A stretch of 45,250 bases of DNA, taken from positions 1-45,250 of IMG/VR virus record IMGVR_UViG_3300020478_001444. One strand, given 5' to 3'. A model generated the notes under the pieces. That model worked only from the letters and a program-made list of their open reading frames with translations, did no database searches and was not told the DNA's origin. The translations under genes and the position numbers were made by a program. This document shows positions 7,308 to 14,487 of this stretch, piece after piece. Origin of the DNA: a virus. The number at the start of each line of letters is the position of its first letter. Within the stretch, counting starts at the first letter, position 1.

Positions 7308-7511
7308 ATGAATCGACCAAGATTACCCTTTGTAAAACAGTATTTTATTGATTTAACAAACCAAGGTAACGAACAAGCAGAAGAATTAATAATAGAATAT
7401 AACGATATTAAAGATACAAACGGAGAGTTTTTAGCTGGTCGTTTTTTAATTGAAGTATATATTGAAACCCAAAAGACTTTAGAGGAAAGCTTTAATGCGA
7501 GGACCGTTTGA
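7308..7511 (+). CDS. Small acidic protein, unknown function
   Basis: 67 residues, acidic, likely helical (TNQGNEQAEELIIEYNDIKD and IETQKTLEESFNA). AAAGGA about 9 nt before the ATG is a good ribosome-binding site. It opens the rightward gene set; the 97-bp gap to the leftward operon is very AT-rich and holds promoter-like sequences for both directions (TTGCAT and AATATAAAA upstream of this gene). The 3' end overlaps the next small gene. No family recognised. Confidence 0.55.
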   Translation: MNRPRLPFVKQYFIDLTNQGNEQAEELIIEYNDIKDTNGEFLAGRFLIEVYIETQKTLEESFNARTV

Positions 7512-7662
7512 ATACGCAGTAGATGCAGAAGATCAAGAAGATATAATAAGAAAAGAATTCACAGTTTATCGTCGTGTTGGAGATAAGATTTATATTACTA
7601 CAACTACAAGACGATATTCAGAAAACGACTATATAGATTCACACGAAACTATTGTATTATAG
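7495..7662 (+). CDS. Small protein, unknown function (55 residues)
   Basis: An ATG at 7495 opens 55 codons ending in TAG, starting MRGPFEYAVDAEDQED and rich in beta-prone residues (EFTVYRRVGDKIYITTTTRRY). It overlaps the preceding gene by 17 nt, with GAGGAAAGC just upstream as a possible ribosome-binding site. The next gene begins 8 nt after its stop behind AGGAG. The tight spacing, sensible composition and lack of any competing frame support a real gene, although no family is recognised. Confidence 0.6.
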   Translation: MRGPFEYAVDAEDQEDIIRKEFTVYRRVGDKIYITTTTRRYSENDYIDSHETIVL

Positions 7663-7670
7663 GAGTTAAA

Positions 7671-8003
7671 ATGCCAAAGAAAGCTGTACAGGTAAATTTA
7701 ATTAAGGGTTATTCCCCTTGGGCAAAAAGATATACTATTAATCAAGCTAAAAATGTAGCTCGTTGGAATCCTTGGTTAGCTCATGAGTGGATGGAAGAAG
7801 CTGCTAGAGGTTTATCAATAGACCATTTTGATTTAATTGAGTATTATGATAAAGTGGCTGATGAAATTAATTTAAATTGGAAAAGGAGAACCCGTTATCG
7901 TTTCTATAATCAAAAAGAATTTTGGAATGGTCTTCCTCCAAAAATGATTAGAAAAATTATTCCAGATGATGACTACGACATTACTTCAAATGAAGAAGAG
8001 TAA
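7671..8003 (+). CDS. Small protein, unknown function
   Basis: 110 residues, rich in Trp and charged residues (GYSPWAKRYTINQAKNVARWNPWLAHEWMEEAARGL), with an acidic C-terminal end. AGGAG sits 5 nt before the ATG. It looks like a compact helical protein; no motif is recognised. A 60-bp gap with a promoter follows. Confidence 0.6.
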   Translation: MPKKAVQVNLIKGYSPWAKRYTINQAKNVARWNPWLAHEWMEEAARGLSIDHFDLIEYYDKVADEINLNWKRRTRYRFYNQKEFWNGLPPKMIRKIIPDDDYDITSNEEE

Positions 8004-8020
8004 ATCAATTAATTTTCAAC

Positions 8021-8049
8021 TTGCGCAAACTCAAAATCTGTGCTACTTT
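8021..8049 (+). promoter_or_regulatory. Possible sigma70-type promoter
   Basis: TTGCGC (8021-8026), a 17-nt spacer and TACTTT (8044-8049), 14 nt before the ATG at 8064. The -10 box is weak, but the spacing is exact and the site sits in one of the few intergenic gaps. Confidence 0.45.
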
Positions 8050-8063
8050 ATAGGTGTTAAAAC

Positions 8064-8447
8064 ATGCGTTTTAAGATGACGTCAAAGAATCCGTTTCGTA
8101 ACTTCGCTAGAAATTTAAGGCGAATTACAATTGCAGATATAACTGCTGAAGAAAAAGATACTTTGTATCATGATCTTTGGTGTGAAATATCACCAAAACT
8201 TTCAGAAACAGAAAGATATCTTAATTCTTCGCCAGCTTATTCTTCACGTTGTGATCACTGGAATCAAATTAATTCAACGCTTGATTCTATTGTTCCAGTA
8301 TCAAATATAAAAAATCCTTATCTTAGACTCAAACAAGAGTTTCGAGATGCAATGGCTAAAACATCAAATGAACTCTTCGTCAGAAGTGTGTCTAAATCAC
8401 TAATGTGGTTCCAAGTCACTCCTCATAAGGACGACTGGGTCACGTAG
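8064..8447 (+). CDS. Protein of unknown function
   Basis: 127 residues beginning MRFKMTSKNPFRN; a second ATG four codons in is an alternative start. Basic N-terminus, then a mostly helical body (DITAEEKDTLYHDLW, PYLRLKQEFRDAMAKTSNELF). No membrane segment or recognisable motif. First gene after the promoter at 8021-8049; the stop overlaps a GTG of the next frame. Confidence 0.55.
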   Translation: MRFKMTSKNPFRNFARNLRRITIADITAEEKDTLYHDLWCEISPKLSETERYLNSSPAYSSRCDHWNQINSTLDSIVPVSNIKNPYLRLKQEFRDAMAKTSNELFVRSVSKSLMWFQVTPHKDDWVT

Positions 8448-8464
8448 TGACAAAGGAGAATAAC

Positions 8465-8848
8465 GTGCATATAACAAAAAATAAAGCGAAAAAATTAGTT
8501 TGGAAAGTTATATCGTCAATGCCTATTGATGTATTTGATGATGAAGAAGGTTCTATATGGGAAGTTGGCTCTTATGAACTTAGAAACCCTCGACCGGAGG
8601 GAGACTACGAGGGGTCACGCGAAATTGGCGCGGCTAACCTTGTAAGCGCGTTTAATCTTTTACATCAAAAAATGTTAATTGCAGAATTATCAAGTGACGA
8701 TGGTTTTAGTGACTGTGGCGAAGAGGCACTTGATATGTTTAAGGATGTTATGGACGATTTTGAAAAAGAAAAATTAATTAGAAAACGACCAGAACATATT
8801 CGTGAAAACTTTAGAGTAATAGAAGGATCAAATGCAGCCGCAAACTAA
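8465..8848 (+). CDS. Protein of unknown function
   Basis: 127 residues from GTG at 8465, chosen because AGGAG lies 6 nt upstream; an in-frame GTG at 8447 overlaps the previous stop but has no ribosome-binding site. The protein is acidic (VFDDEEGSIWEVGSYEL, SSDDGFSDCGEEALDMFKDVMDDFEKEK) and looks alpha/beta. No family recognised. Its end overlaps the next gene by 17 nt. Confidence 0.55.
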   Translation: MHITKNKAKKLVWKVISSMPIDVFDDEEGSIWEVGSYELRNPRPEGDYEGSREIGAANLVSAFNLLHQKMLIAELSSDDGFSDCGEEALDMFKDVMDDFEKEKLIRKRPEHIRENFRVIEGSNAAAN

Positions 8849-9068
8849 TAGTGAATTAAAACAAGAATTTGAAAAAGTAGTAGATTTACTTATTCAGATT
8901 GAATCTGCTCGCGAAGCAATATCGTCCCGTCTTAAAGATATAAAATCTGAATACGGTATAGAAATTCCCGTTGCACGTCGTGTTGCTAATGTTATGAGAA
9001 AGAACTCCCGCGCTGAAGAAGAAGAAAAATGGAATGAGTTTAATGAGCTTTTAGATAGTGTTACATAA
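8832..9068 (+). CDS. Small helical protein, possibly DNA-binding
   Basis: 78 residues. A long first helix (SELKQEFEKVVDLLIQIESAREAISSRLKDIKSEYGI) followed by IPVARRVANVMRKN and an acidic tail. The size and layout recall small dsDNA-binding transcription helpers of T4-like phages (DsbA type), but this is only a resemblance. It could equally be a short coiled-coil protein. It overlaps the next hydrophobic ORF. Confidence 0.45.
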   Translation: MQPQTNSELKQEFEKVVDLLIQIESAREAISSRLKDIKSEYGIEIPVARRVANVMRKNSRAEEEEKWNEFNELLDSVT

Positions 9069-9201
9069 GCTACTCATATTCTTACTCATATTATTAGTTA
9101 TTGAAATAATGATAGCATTATGGCCTTACGCTCTCGAAGCATTTTTTATAATGTATCTTGACGGAATAATGCCTATATGCACAGGACTTGGATTATTATA
9201 A
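9058..9201 (+). CDS. Possible 47-residue membrane peptide
   Basis: A GTG at 9058 opens 47 codons ending exactly one base before the ATG of the next gene. The product is one long hydrophobic stretch (HKLLIFLLILLVIEIMIALWPYALEAFF) followed by a short C-terminal part with a single Cys. It would insert as one or two membrane helices. The start has no clear ribosome-binding site, so translation would depend on coupling to the preceding gene, which it overlaps by 11 nt. It fills an otherwise empty gap. Confidence 0.4.
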   Translation: MLHKLLIFLLILLVIEIMIALWPYALEAFFIMYLDGIMPICTGLGLL

Positions 9202-9606
9202 ATGCAAACTTTTCTTCCTTATGATGATTTTGTTTTATCCTTAGATTGTCTTGACTATAGACGTTTAGGTAAACAAAGAGTTGAATCTATGCAATTACTT
9301 AATGCTATGAAAACAACAGCTGGCTGGTATAATCATCCTGCTACTAAAATGTGGCGTGGATACGAAAAAGCACTTACAGAATATATGAATCTTTCTATTA
9401 TATTATGGAAAGATCGCGGATATAAAAATACAATGAAAATTATAGATGTAGGTGATCTAGATGAAGATGATTATCCACCCTGGTTTGGTGATGAAAAAGT
9501 TCATGCTAGTCATAGATCAAATCTACTAAGAAAAGATCCTGAATTTTATGGAAAATATGGTTGGAAAGAATCTTCAGATTTGCCTTATTTCTGGCCTGTT
9601 AAATAA
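9202..9606 (+). CDS. Pyr_excise/MSMEG_6728-like protein (putative DNA glycosylase family)
   Basis: 134 residues with the conserved set LPYDDFVLSLDCLDYRRLGKQRVESMQLL, then NHPATKMWRGYEKAL and HASHRSNLLRKDPEFYGKYGW. This combination (RLGKQRVE, HPATKMWRGYE, SHRSNLLRKDP) is typical of a phage and bacterial family annotated as pyrimidine-dimer DNA glycosylase-related, after T4 endonuclease V; catalytic activity of this branch is not established. A role in DNA repair is a reasonable guess. Its last 33 bases overlap, tail to tail, the minus-strand SGNH gene. Confidence 0.65.
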   Translation: MQTFLPYDDFVLSLDCLDYRRLGKQRVESMQLLNAMKTTAGWYNHPATKMWRGYEKALTEYMNLSIILWKDRGYKNTMKIIDVGDLDEDDYPPWFGDEKVHASHRSNLLRKDPEFYGKYGWKESSDLPYFWPVK

Positions 9607-10236
9607 CATTTGTGCAGCCCTTAAATGAGAAGTTGGTCCCGCGTGAGAACTATCATTAGCAGGATCTTTATGTTTTTCTAAATCAAAATGAATTGGTATA
9701 TGATTATCTGTTAATTCTTTTAAATTAGGATATAGATGAGGGAAACAACATACATGACTATGTTTTATATTATTACGTTCACATAATAATATTTGTTTAG
9801 CTACTGCTCCTTCCCATAAATTTTGTACTATTTTTTCATCAGAGAAGTATAACATTCCTGCTGCGTGCCATGCTGCTTGATGTTTGTCTGTATTTTTTCT
9901 TTGGCTATTTAAAAGTTGTTGAGATAATATCCAGTTACGATAATATTTTTTATTTTCTAAAACGTGATTAGCTACTATAAACCCTTGCCAGTGGCTACTT
10001 CTATAGTTCCAAGTTTGCCATCTATATTCACTTGTATGCCCGATTAGTATCAAGTCAGGTTTTAACTTGACAGCCTCCTCAACCTGTGATAATATTAAGT
10101 ACTCTGATGCACCACTTTGAGAGAGGTTTTTAATTTTTGCATTTAGTTTTTTAGCTAATATATGAGCATATATTTGGTCTTGATTATCAAGTCCTTCACC
10201 ACGAGTAAAGGAATCTCCACACGCTATTATGAACAT
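9574..10236 (-). CDS. SGNH/GDSL-type hydrolase
   Basis: 220 residues. Block I is ACGDSFTRGEG (Ser9 nucleophile, near the start), an oxyanion Gly/Asn pair is plausible in SQSGASEYL, and the C-terminal NDSSHAGPTSH supplies the Asp-x-x-His pair. No signal peptide is seen, so it would act in the cytoplasm or on the virion. SGNH enzymes hydrolyse or transfer acyl groups on sugars and lipids. It is the only minus-strand gene within the rightward region: it overlaps the preceding gene tail to tail and the next gene head to head by 8 bp, so its promoter must lie inside the next gene. Confidence 0.8.
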   Translation of the reverse strand: MFIIACGDSFTRGEGLDNQDQIYAHILAKKLNAKIKNLSQSGASEYLILSQVEEAVKLKPDLILIGHTSEYRWQTWNYRSSHWQGFIVANHVLENKKYYRNWILSQQLLNSQRKNTDKHQAAWHAAGMLYFSDEKIVQNLWEGAVAKQILLCERNNIKHSHVCCFPHLYPNLKELTDNHIPIHFDLEKHKDPANDSSHAGPTSHLRAAQMLFNRPEIRQI

Positions 10237-10822
10237 TGAAGATAGTATTTTTGTTGTTGGAAATTCTTGGTCAATACCAAGTTATGAAGCATCAAAGTCT
10301 GCATTTGATTTACTAAACCTTACTAATCGTTGGGAACATCCTGGAATCACATTAGATGCTCAATCTGAGTATATCATATCAAAAAGACTTGTCAAGGCTT
10401 TTAAAGTTATTTGGTTAATTGGGCATCATCACCGTGCAGATCCTAAAGGAGATGGAAGTTATCTAGTTCCATACGATTGGGGAGAAGGTAATATCTGGGG
10501 TAAAATGACAAGAGATATTTGGTTTAAAAAATTTACTAAAATGCCTTGGTACTGGAGAACTAATGCATTATTTATTAAAGCTGCTATAGAAGGATGTAAA
10601 CCCGATAACTTATTATTAATTCCAATTTATCGTCCTAATATATTAGAACATGATTTTTTAAAAGATAATCCTTGTATTTGGTGGGAGTATTTTGGTGATT
10701 ATAGAAAAGACTATCCTGATGGCAGAGGACATACTAATCAGATAGGTCATACTATTTTTGCAATGAAATTAAAAGAAGAGATTCAGAATAGATGGAAGAT
10801 TACATTAACGGAGACTGGCTAA
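10229..10822 (+). CDS. SGNH-hydrolase-like protein with altered block I
   Basis: 197 residues. VVGNSWSIPSYE resembles SGNH block I with Asn in place of Asp (GNSW for GDSx), and DYPDGRGHTNQIGH gives the C-terminal Asp/His pair. The central WLIGHHHRADPKGDG and LLLIPIYRPN strands fit the flavodoxin-like SGNH fold. It lies head to head with the minus-strand SGNH gene; their start codons overlap within 8 bp. Its 3' end overlaps the following oxygenase gene by 31 nt. It probably acts on the same class of acylated substrate as the other three SGNH proteins here. Confidence 0.65.
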   Translation: MNIEDSIFVVGNSWSIPSYEASKSAFDLLNLTNRWEHPGITLDAQSEYIISKRLVKAFKVIWLIGHHHRADPKGDGSYLVPYDWGEGNIWGKMTRDIWFKKFTKMPWYWRTNALFIKAAIEGCKPDNLLLIPIYRPNILEHDFLKDNPCIWWEYFGDYRKDYPDGRGHTNQIGHTIFAMKLKEEIQNRWKITLTETG

Positions 10823-11343
10823 ACTCAATCTCAATTAATTTTAATAAAACAATTGCAAAAAATGCAGAAAAGATTATTAAAAAGTGTGAACCTAAAATTC
10901 GTAATTTCGGCCATCAATGGTATGCTAATTTTGCTGGTTATAAAGTTATTTTATTAAAACCGGGTGAAGGTTATGAATGGCACTTCGATAATATGAATTA
11001 TATTAATGGAGAACTTTCTTGTCCTAGACCTGAACGATATTGGTCTGAAATTATATATTTATCAGATGGACAACCTTTTCAAGTAGGTAATTGGAATCCT
11101 AATGGGGAAAGAGTAGAACAAACAGAGTTTAGCGCACCAGAACCAACTGAGATATTAGCTACTATATATCCAGAACCTGGAAAGGTTGTTATAACTCCTT
11201 GTTTTATGGTACATAGAATTAAACCAATGATAACTAAAAACCGTTGGGCAATAGTTACTTTTATTGATAACCCTTATTATAAAGATAAAACTAAAAAAGA
11301 TTTAGAGAATACATATAAAAGATATTTTAATGTGGATATATAA
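10792..11343 (+). CDS. 2OG-Fe(II) oxygenase
   Basis: 183 residues. GYEWHFDN gives the H-x-D pair (H64, D66), and CFMVHRIKPMITKNRWAIVTF the distal His (H141) and 2OG-binding Arg (R151). Strand order fits a small double-stranded beta-helix hydroxylase. The substrate is unknown. It overlaps both neighbours (31 nt and 14 nt), so it belongs to the same transcript as the SGNH-like protein. Confidence 0.78.
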   Translation: MEDYINGDWLNSISINFNKTIAKNAEKIIKKCEPKIRNFGHQWYANFAGYKVILLKPGEGYEWHFDNMNYINGELSCPRPERYWSEIIYLSDGQPFQVGNWNPNGERVEQTEFSAPEPTEILATIYPEPGKVVITPCFMVHRIKPMITKNRWAIVTFIDNPYYKDKTKKDLENTYKRYFNVDI

Positions 11344-11662
11344 TAGAATTGAAAAGTTAGGAGCACGCTATAATAAGTCTTTACAAAACTGTATGCATGC
11401 GTCTTTTTTAGTTGCAAGTGAATTATTAATACCAGCACAACATAATATTTTATTATGCACTTTTCAATACGAAACTAAATCACATATGGTTGCTGCAAGA
11501 AATAAACTTTATTTTGATCTTTGGGTTGGAGTTATTATTAATTTAGATTATAAAATACAACATAAATTTTCTTTTTTCGATGAAGAAAAATTTAATAGAT
11601 TTTATGTAAAAGATAGACCTAGAAATATAAAATTAATTACTATAGAGTATTTAAATGGATAA
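11330..11662 (+). CDS. Protein of unknown function
   Basis: 110 residues, alpha/beta, with several Cys and His (NCMHASFLVASELLIPAQHNILLCTFQYETKSH). No motif is recognised. It lies between an oxygenase and the carbamoyltransferase with 14-nt overlap upstream, so it is probably part of the same modification operon. Confidence 0.5.
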   Translation: MWIYNRIEKLGARYNKSLQNCMHASFLVASELLIPAQHNILLCTFQYETKSHMVAARNKLYFDLWVGVIINLDYKIQHKFSFFDEEKFNRFYVKDRPRNIKLITIEYLNG

Positions 11663-11671
11663 GGATTTACT

Positions 11672-13045
11672 ATGAATATAATAGGAATTAGTGCTTATCA
11701 TCATGATTCAGCTGCTGCTCATATACAAAATCATCTTATTAAAGCAGCTTCTCATGAAGAAAGATTTAGCAGAAAAAAGTATGATAGTAATTTTCCTGTT
11801 AAAACTTTAAGATGGATTAGAAAACAACAAGAACAAGTTGATGCTGTAGTTTTTTATGAGAAAAAAGGTTTTAAAGAACGACAAGCTATTAAAAGAGATA
11901 TTAAAGCAGCTATACCTGGAAAATATCCAATAGAATTTATGGAGCATCATGAATGTCATGCTATGAGTGCTGTACTTACTACAGACTGGGAAGATTGTGC
12001 TGTTATGGTTGTTGATTCTGTTGGAGGAAGATATGCTACTAGTTTAGGAGTATATGAAAATAATAATATTACTTGGATTAAAAGATTTGAATATCCTAAT
12101 AGTTTAGGGCTATTTTATTCGACAATTACTAGATTTTTAGGATTTACTCCCCTAATGGATGAAGAAAAAATTATGTCTGCGGCAGCATATGGGGAACCTA
12201 AATGGACAGAGTATGCTAAAGAAAAAATTATTACAACAGAAATAGGAGATTATACATTACTTCAAGATTTACGAAGAGGAATTGGAGTAGGTGCTCTAGA
12301 TTGGGATGTTGCAGCTTCTGCTCAAGAAATACTACAAGAATGTTTACTTAATCTAGCTGGTTGGCTACATAAAGAAACAGGAAAATTTAAATTAGCATAT
12401 GCAGGAGGAGTAGCATTAAATTGTGTTGCTAATACACAGTTAATACGTTATACTAATTTTAATGATATTGCTATACAACCAGCTGCAGGAGATGCAGGAA
12501 CATCTCTGGGTGCTGCTGCACTAATAGAAAGACCCTTATGGGAAGGGCCATTTTTAGGCTATAATGATTCTCTTAATCAAAATCCAGAAGATATTGCTTT
12601 TAAGCTACTACAAGGTGAAGTAGTTCCCGTAATTAATGGTAGAGCAGAATTTGGCCCGCGTGCTTTAGGAAATAGAAGTCTTTTATGTTTACCTACTGAT
12701 GTTAATATTACAAAATTAAATAATATTAAGAAAAGAGTTAATGACAATTGGCGTCCGTATGCTCCAATTTGTTTAGATTATATAGCAGAAGATCTATTTG
12801 ATATATATCAACCTTCCTATGATATGCTTTTTATAGCCTATACAGGAACAGATAAATTTAAAACACATGATGATACTGCAAGATTACAATTAGTAAATAA
12901 TAAAAGTAATGCTTTTTTAAATAAAATTTTAGAAATTACTACTAGTAAAGGTGCGCCTATTCTTATAAATACTAGTTTAAATGCGAAAGGAAAACCCATT
13001 GTTAATAGTGTAGAAGATTTTAAGAATGAGGTAAATCTTTTCTAA
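11672..13045 (+). CDS. NodU/CmcH-type O-carbamoyltransferase
   Basis: 457 residues; family members are usually about 550-600. The N-terminal TsaD/Kae1-like domain starts IIGISAYHHDSAAAH and contains EHHECHAMSA (carbamoyl-adenylate/iron His motif) and MVVDSVGGR; GGVALNCVAN and QPAAGDAGTSLGAA follow. The C-terminal domain has EFGPRALGNRSLL and ends ILINTSLNAKGKPIV, where carbamoyladenylate synthesis takes place. The reaction uses carbamoyl phosphate and ATP to carbamoylate a hydroxyl, as on Nod factors or cephalosporins. The shorter length comes from a compact middle and an early C-terminal end. AAGGA precedes the ATG. Carbamoylation of a glycan or lipid by the phage is the likely role. Confidence 0.9.
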   Translation: MNIIGISAYHHDSAAAHIQNHLIKAASHEERFSRKKYDSNFPVKTLRWIRKQQEQVDAVVFYEKKGFKERQAIKRDIKAAIPGKYPIEFMEHHECHAMSAVLTTDWEDCAVMVVDSVGGRYATSLGVYENNNITWIKRFEYPNSLGLFYSTITRFLGFTPLMDEEKIMSAAAYGEPKWTEYAKEKIITTEIGDYTLLQDLRRGIGVGALDWDVAASAQEILQECLLNLAGWLHKETGKFKLAYAGGVALNCVANTQLIRYTNFNDIAIQPAAGDAGTSLGAAALIERPLWEGPFLGYNDSLNQNPEDIAFKLLQGEVVPVINGRAEFGPRALGNRSLLCLPTDVNITKLNNIKKRVNDNWRPYAPICLDYIAEDLFDIYQPSYDMLFIAYTGTDKFKTHDDTARLQLVNNKSNAFLNKILEITTSKGAPILINTSLNAKGKPIVNSVEDFKNEVNLF

Positions 13046-13722
13046 TGATTAATATGGATATTCCTCATAATAAAAAATATAAGTATACTTATGATATGAA
13101 GGTTGATACTCTTCCTACAGGTAGAACATACTTTACTCCTGATGGTGATTACCCATCTATTACAACAGTGCTTGGTAAAACAGCAAATAATCCTTGGTTG
13201 CAGGCTTGGAAAGATAGAGTTGGAGAGGAAGAAGCTGCTAGAATTTCTAAAGAAGCAACTGATCGTGGAACTTTAGTACATGAATATGCAGAAAGATATT
13301 TTAATGGAGAAGATATACATCGAGATTTAGTACAACAAAATTATGATGTAGTTCAAATGTCTAAGGATTTAATTAAAATAGCAGAGACAGGGGTAGAGGA
13401 GATTTGGGGACAAGAACAAATTTTATGGAGTAATAAGTATAAATATGCTGGTAGGTGTGATATGGTAGGTATTTGGAAAGGAAAACCTACAATAATTGAT
13501 TTTAAAACTTCTAAAAAAACAAAGTATATTAAACAAATAAAAGATTATTTTATTCAATGTTGCGCTTATGCTGTTGCACATAATGAAATGTTTGGTACAG
13601 GAATTAGAGATGTTGTTATATTAATTACAGTTGAAGGAAAAGATCCACAATGTTTTGAAACTAGTGCTGTTCCTTTTTTATCTGATTTAAAATTAAGAAG
13701 AAATCAATATGAAAAATGTTAA
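13045..13722 (+). CDS. PD-(D/E)XK nuclease, RecB/Cas4-like exonuclease
   Basis: 225 residues. The N-terminal YPSITTVLGKT and ATDRGTLVHEYAERYF (motif with the early His/Glu) precede the catalytic core YAGRCDMVGIWKGKPTIIDFKTSKK, which has the Asp, the D-x-K (DFK) and the following Lys; QCCAYAVAH is motif IV. This is the layout of phage and RecB-like single-domain nucleases that process DNA ends. The ATG overlaps the preceding stop (TAATG). The role is probably recombination or host-DNA degradation. Confidence 0.85.
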   Translation: MINMDIPHNKKYKYTYDMKVDTLPTGRTYFTPDGDYPSITTVLGKTANNPWLQAWKDRVGEEEAARISKEATDRGTLVHEYAERYFNGEDIHRDLVQQNYDVVQMSKDLIKIAETGVEEIWGQEQILWSNKYKYAGRCDMVGIWKGKPTIIDFKTSKKTKYIKQIKDYFIQCCAYAVAHNEMFGTGIRDVVILITVEGKDPQCFETSAVPFLSDLKLRRNQYEKC

Positions 13723-14215
13723 ACAAATTCCCCTACCTATTTTAGAGACAGACATAGATAAAATTAAATTTTTATATACTAATGGAAAAAATTCTTTATT
13801 TAAACAAAGATATGATAAGAGTCCAGGATGGAAAAGTTTTGATATAATAAAAAATTATAGTTCTTCACCTTTATTAAAAAAATTACCTTGTATTAGTAAT
13901 TGGATTAAAATTCTTAAAGAACATACGAACATACGAGTGGTTAAACATTCTTATATCTCTGTTTTAGAAGTAAAAAGCTCTATTGATTGGCATACAGATT
14001 CTGATAATAAAGATTTTAATAAATCTATTATAACCGCAATAAGTACTAAAGATAGTTTTATAGAATTTAAAGATAAAAGATATTTTTATAAAGATGGTTA
14101 TAGTTATATTATAAGATCAGGAAACGAACATAGAGTATTAAATTTAAATAATGATATAAGAATAACATTATGCACTACACCAGAGGAGGATTACGATGTT
14201 AACGTGGCTGCATGA
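13709..14215 (+). CDS. 2OG-Fe(II) oxygenase-like protein (AspH-like)
   Basis: 168 residues. SIDWHTDSDN holds the H-x-D pair (H95, D97) and GNEHRVLNLNNDIRITLC the distal His (H141) with a following Arg (R151). It is clearly related in layout to the protein at 27360-27890 (WHKDSDN ... RHRVINNSKQIRV). The substrate is unknown; AspH-like enzymes hydroxylate Asp/Asn side chains in peptides. It overlaps the nuclease gene by 14 nt. Confidence 0.72.
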   Translation: MKNVKQIPLPILETDIDKIKFLYTNGKNSLFKQRYDKSPGWKSFDIIKNYSSSPLLKKLPCISNWIKILKEHTNIRVVKHSYISVLEVKSSIDWHTDSDNKDFNKSIITAISTKDSFIEFKDKRYFYKDGYSYIIRSGNEHRVLNLNNDIRITLCTTPEEDYDVNVAA

Positions 14216-14312
14216 AATAATTTTTGAAATAAAATTTTGGCTTAAAAAACGTAAGTTATCTAAACTTGATCCTTATATTTATGAAATGCCAAAAGATGAC
14301 GAAAAGAATTAA
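14196..14312 (+). CDS. 38-residue amphipathic peptide
   Basis: An ATG at 14196 behind a strong GAGGAGGA ribosome-binding site opens 38 codons. The product starts with a hydrophobic/amphipathic helix rich in Trp and Phe (LTWLHEIIFEIKFWLKK), then a charged tail (PKDDEKN). It may lie on the inner membrane. It overlaps the preceding gene by 20 nt and the next by 17 nt. The strong ribosome-binding site is the main support. Confidence 0.6.
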   Translation: MLTWLHEIIFEIKFWLKKRKLSKLDPYIYEMPKDDEKN

Positions 14313-14487
14313 TAGTAAACTTAAACGGTTTTTCGATGAAAAACCATTGACTGACTGGGAAAAGAATTTTATAATGGGTTGTATTAGATTTCAAAATAAT
14401 TCTAATTATTCTCAAGTTACTTCAAGACAGTGGAATAAAATTATGGAATTAAAAAAGAAATATGGAGATTCCAATGCCAGCACGTAA
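14296..14487 (+). CDS. Small basic protein, unknown function
   Basis: 63 residues from the ATG at 14296, preferred over one ten codons upstream because it sits just inside the preceding peptide gene as elsewhere in this genome. Basic N-terminus (TKRINSKLKRFF) then LTDWEKNFIMGCIRFQ and a basic end. A nucleic-acid-binding role is possible, but no family is recognised. It overlaps the oxygenase homologue downstream by 14 nt. Confidence 0.5.
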   Translation: MTKRINSKLKRFFDEKPLTDWEKNFIMGCIRFQNNSNYSQVTSRQWNKIMELKKKYGDSNAST

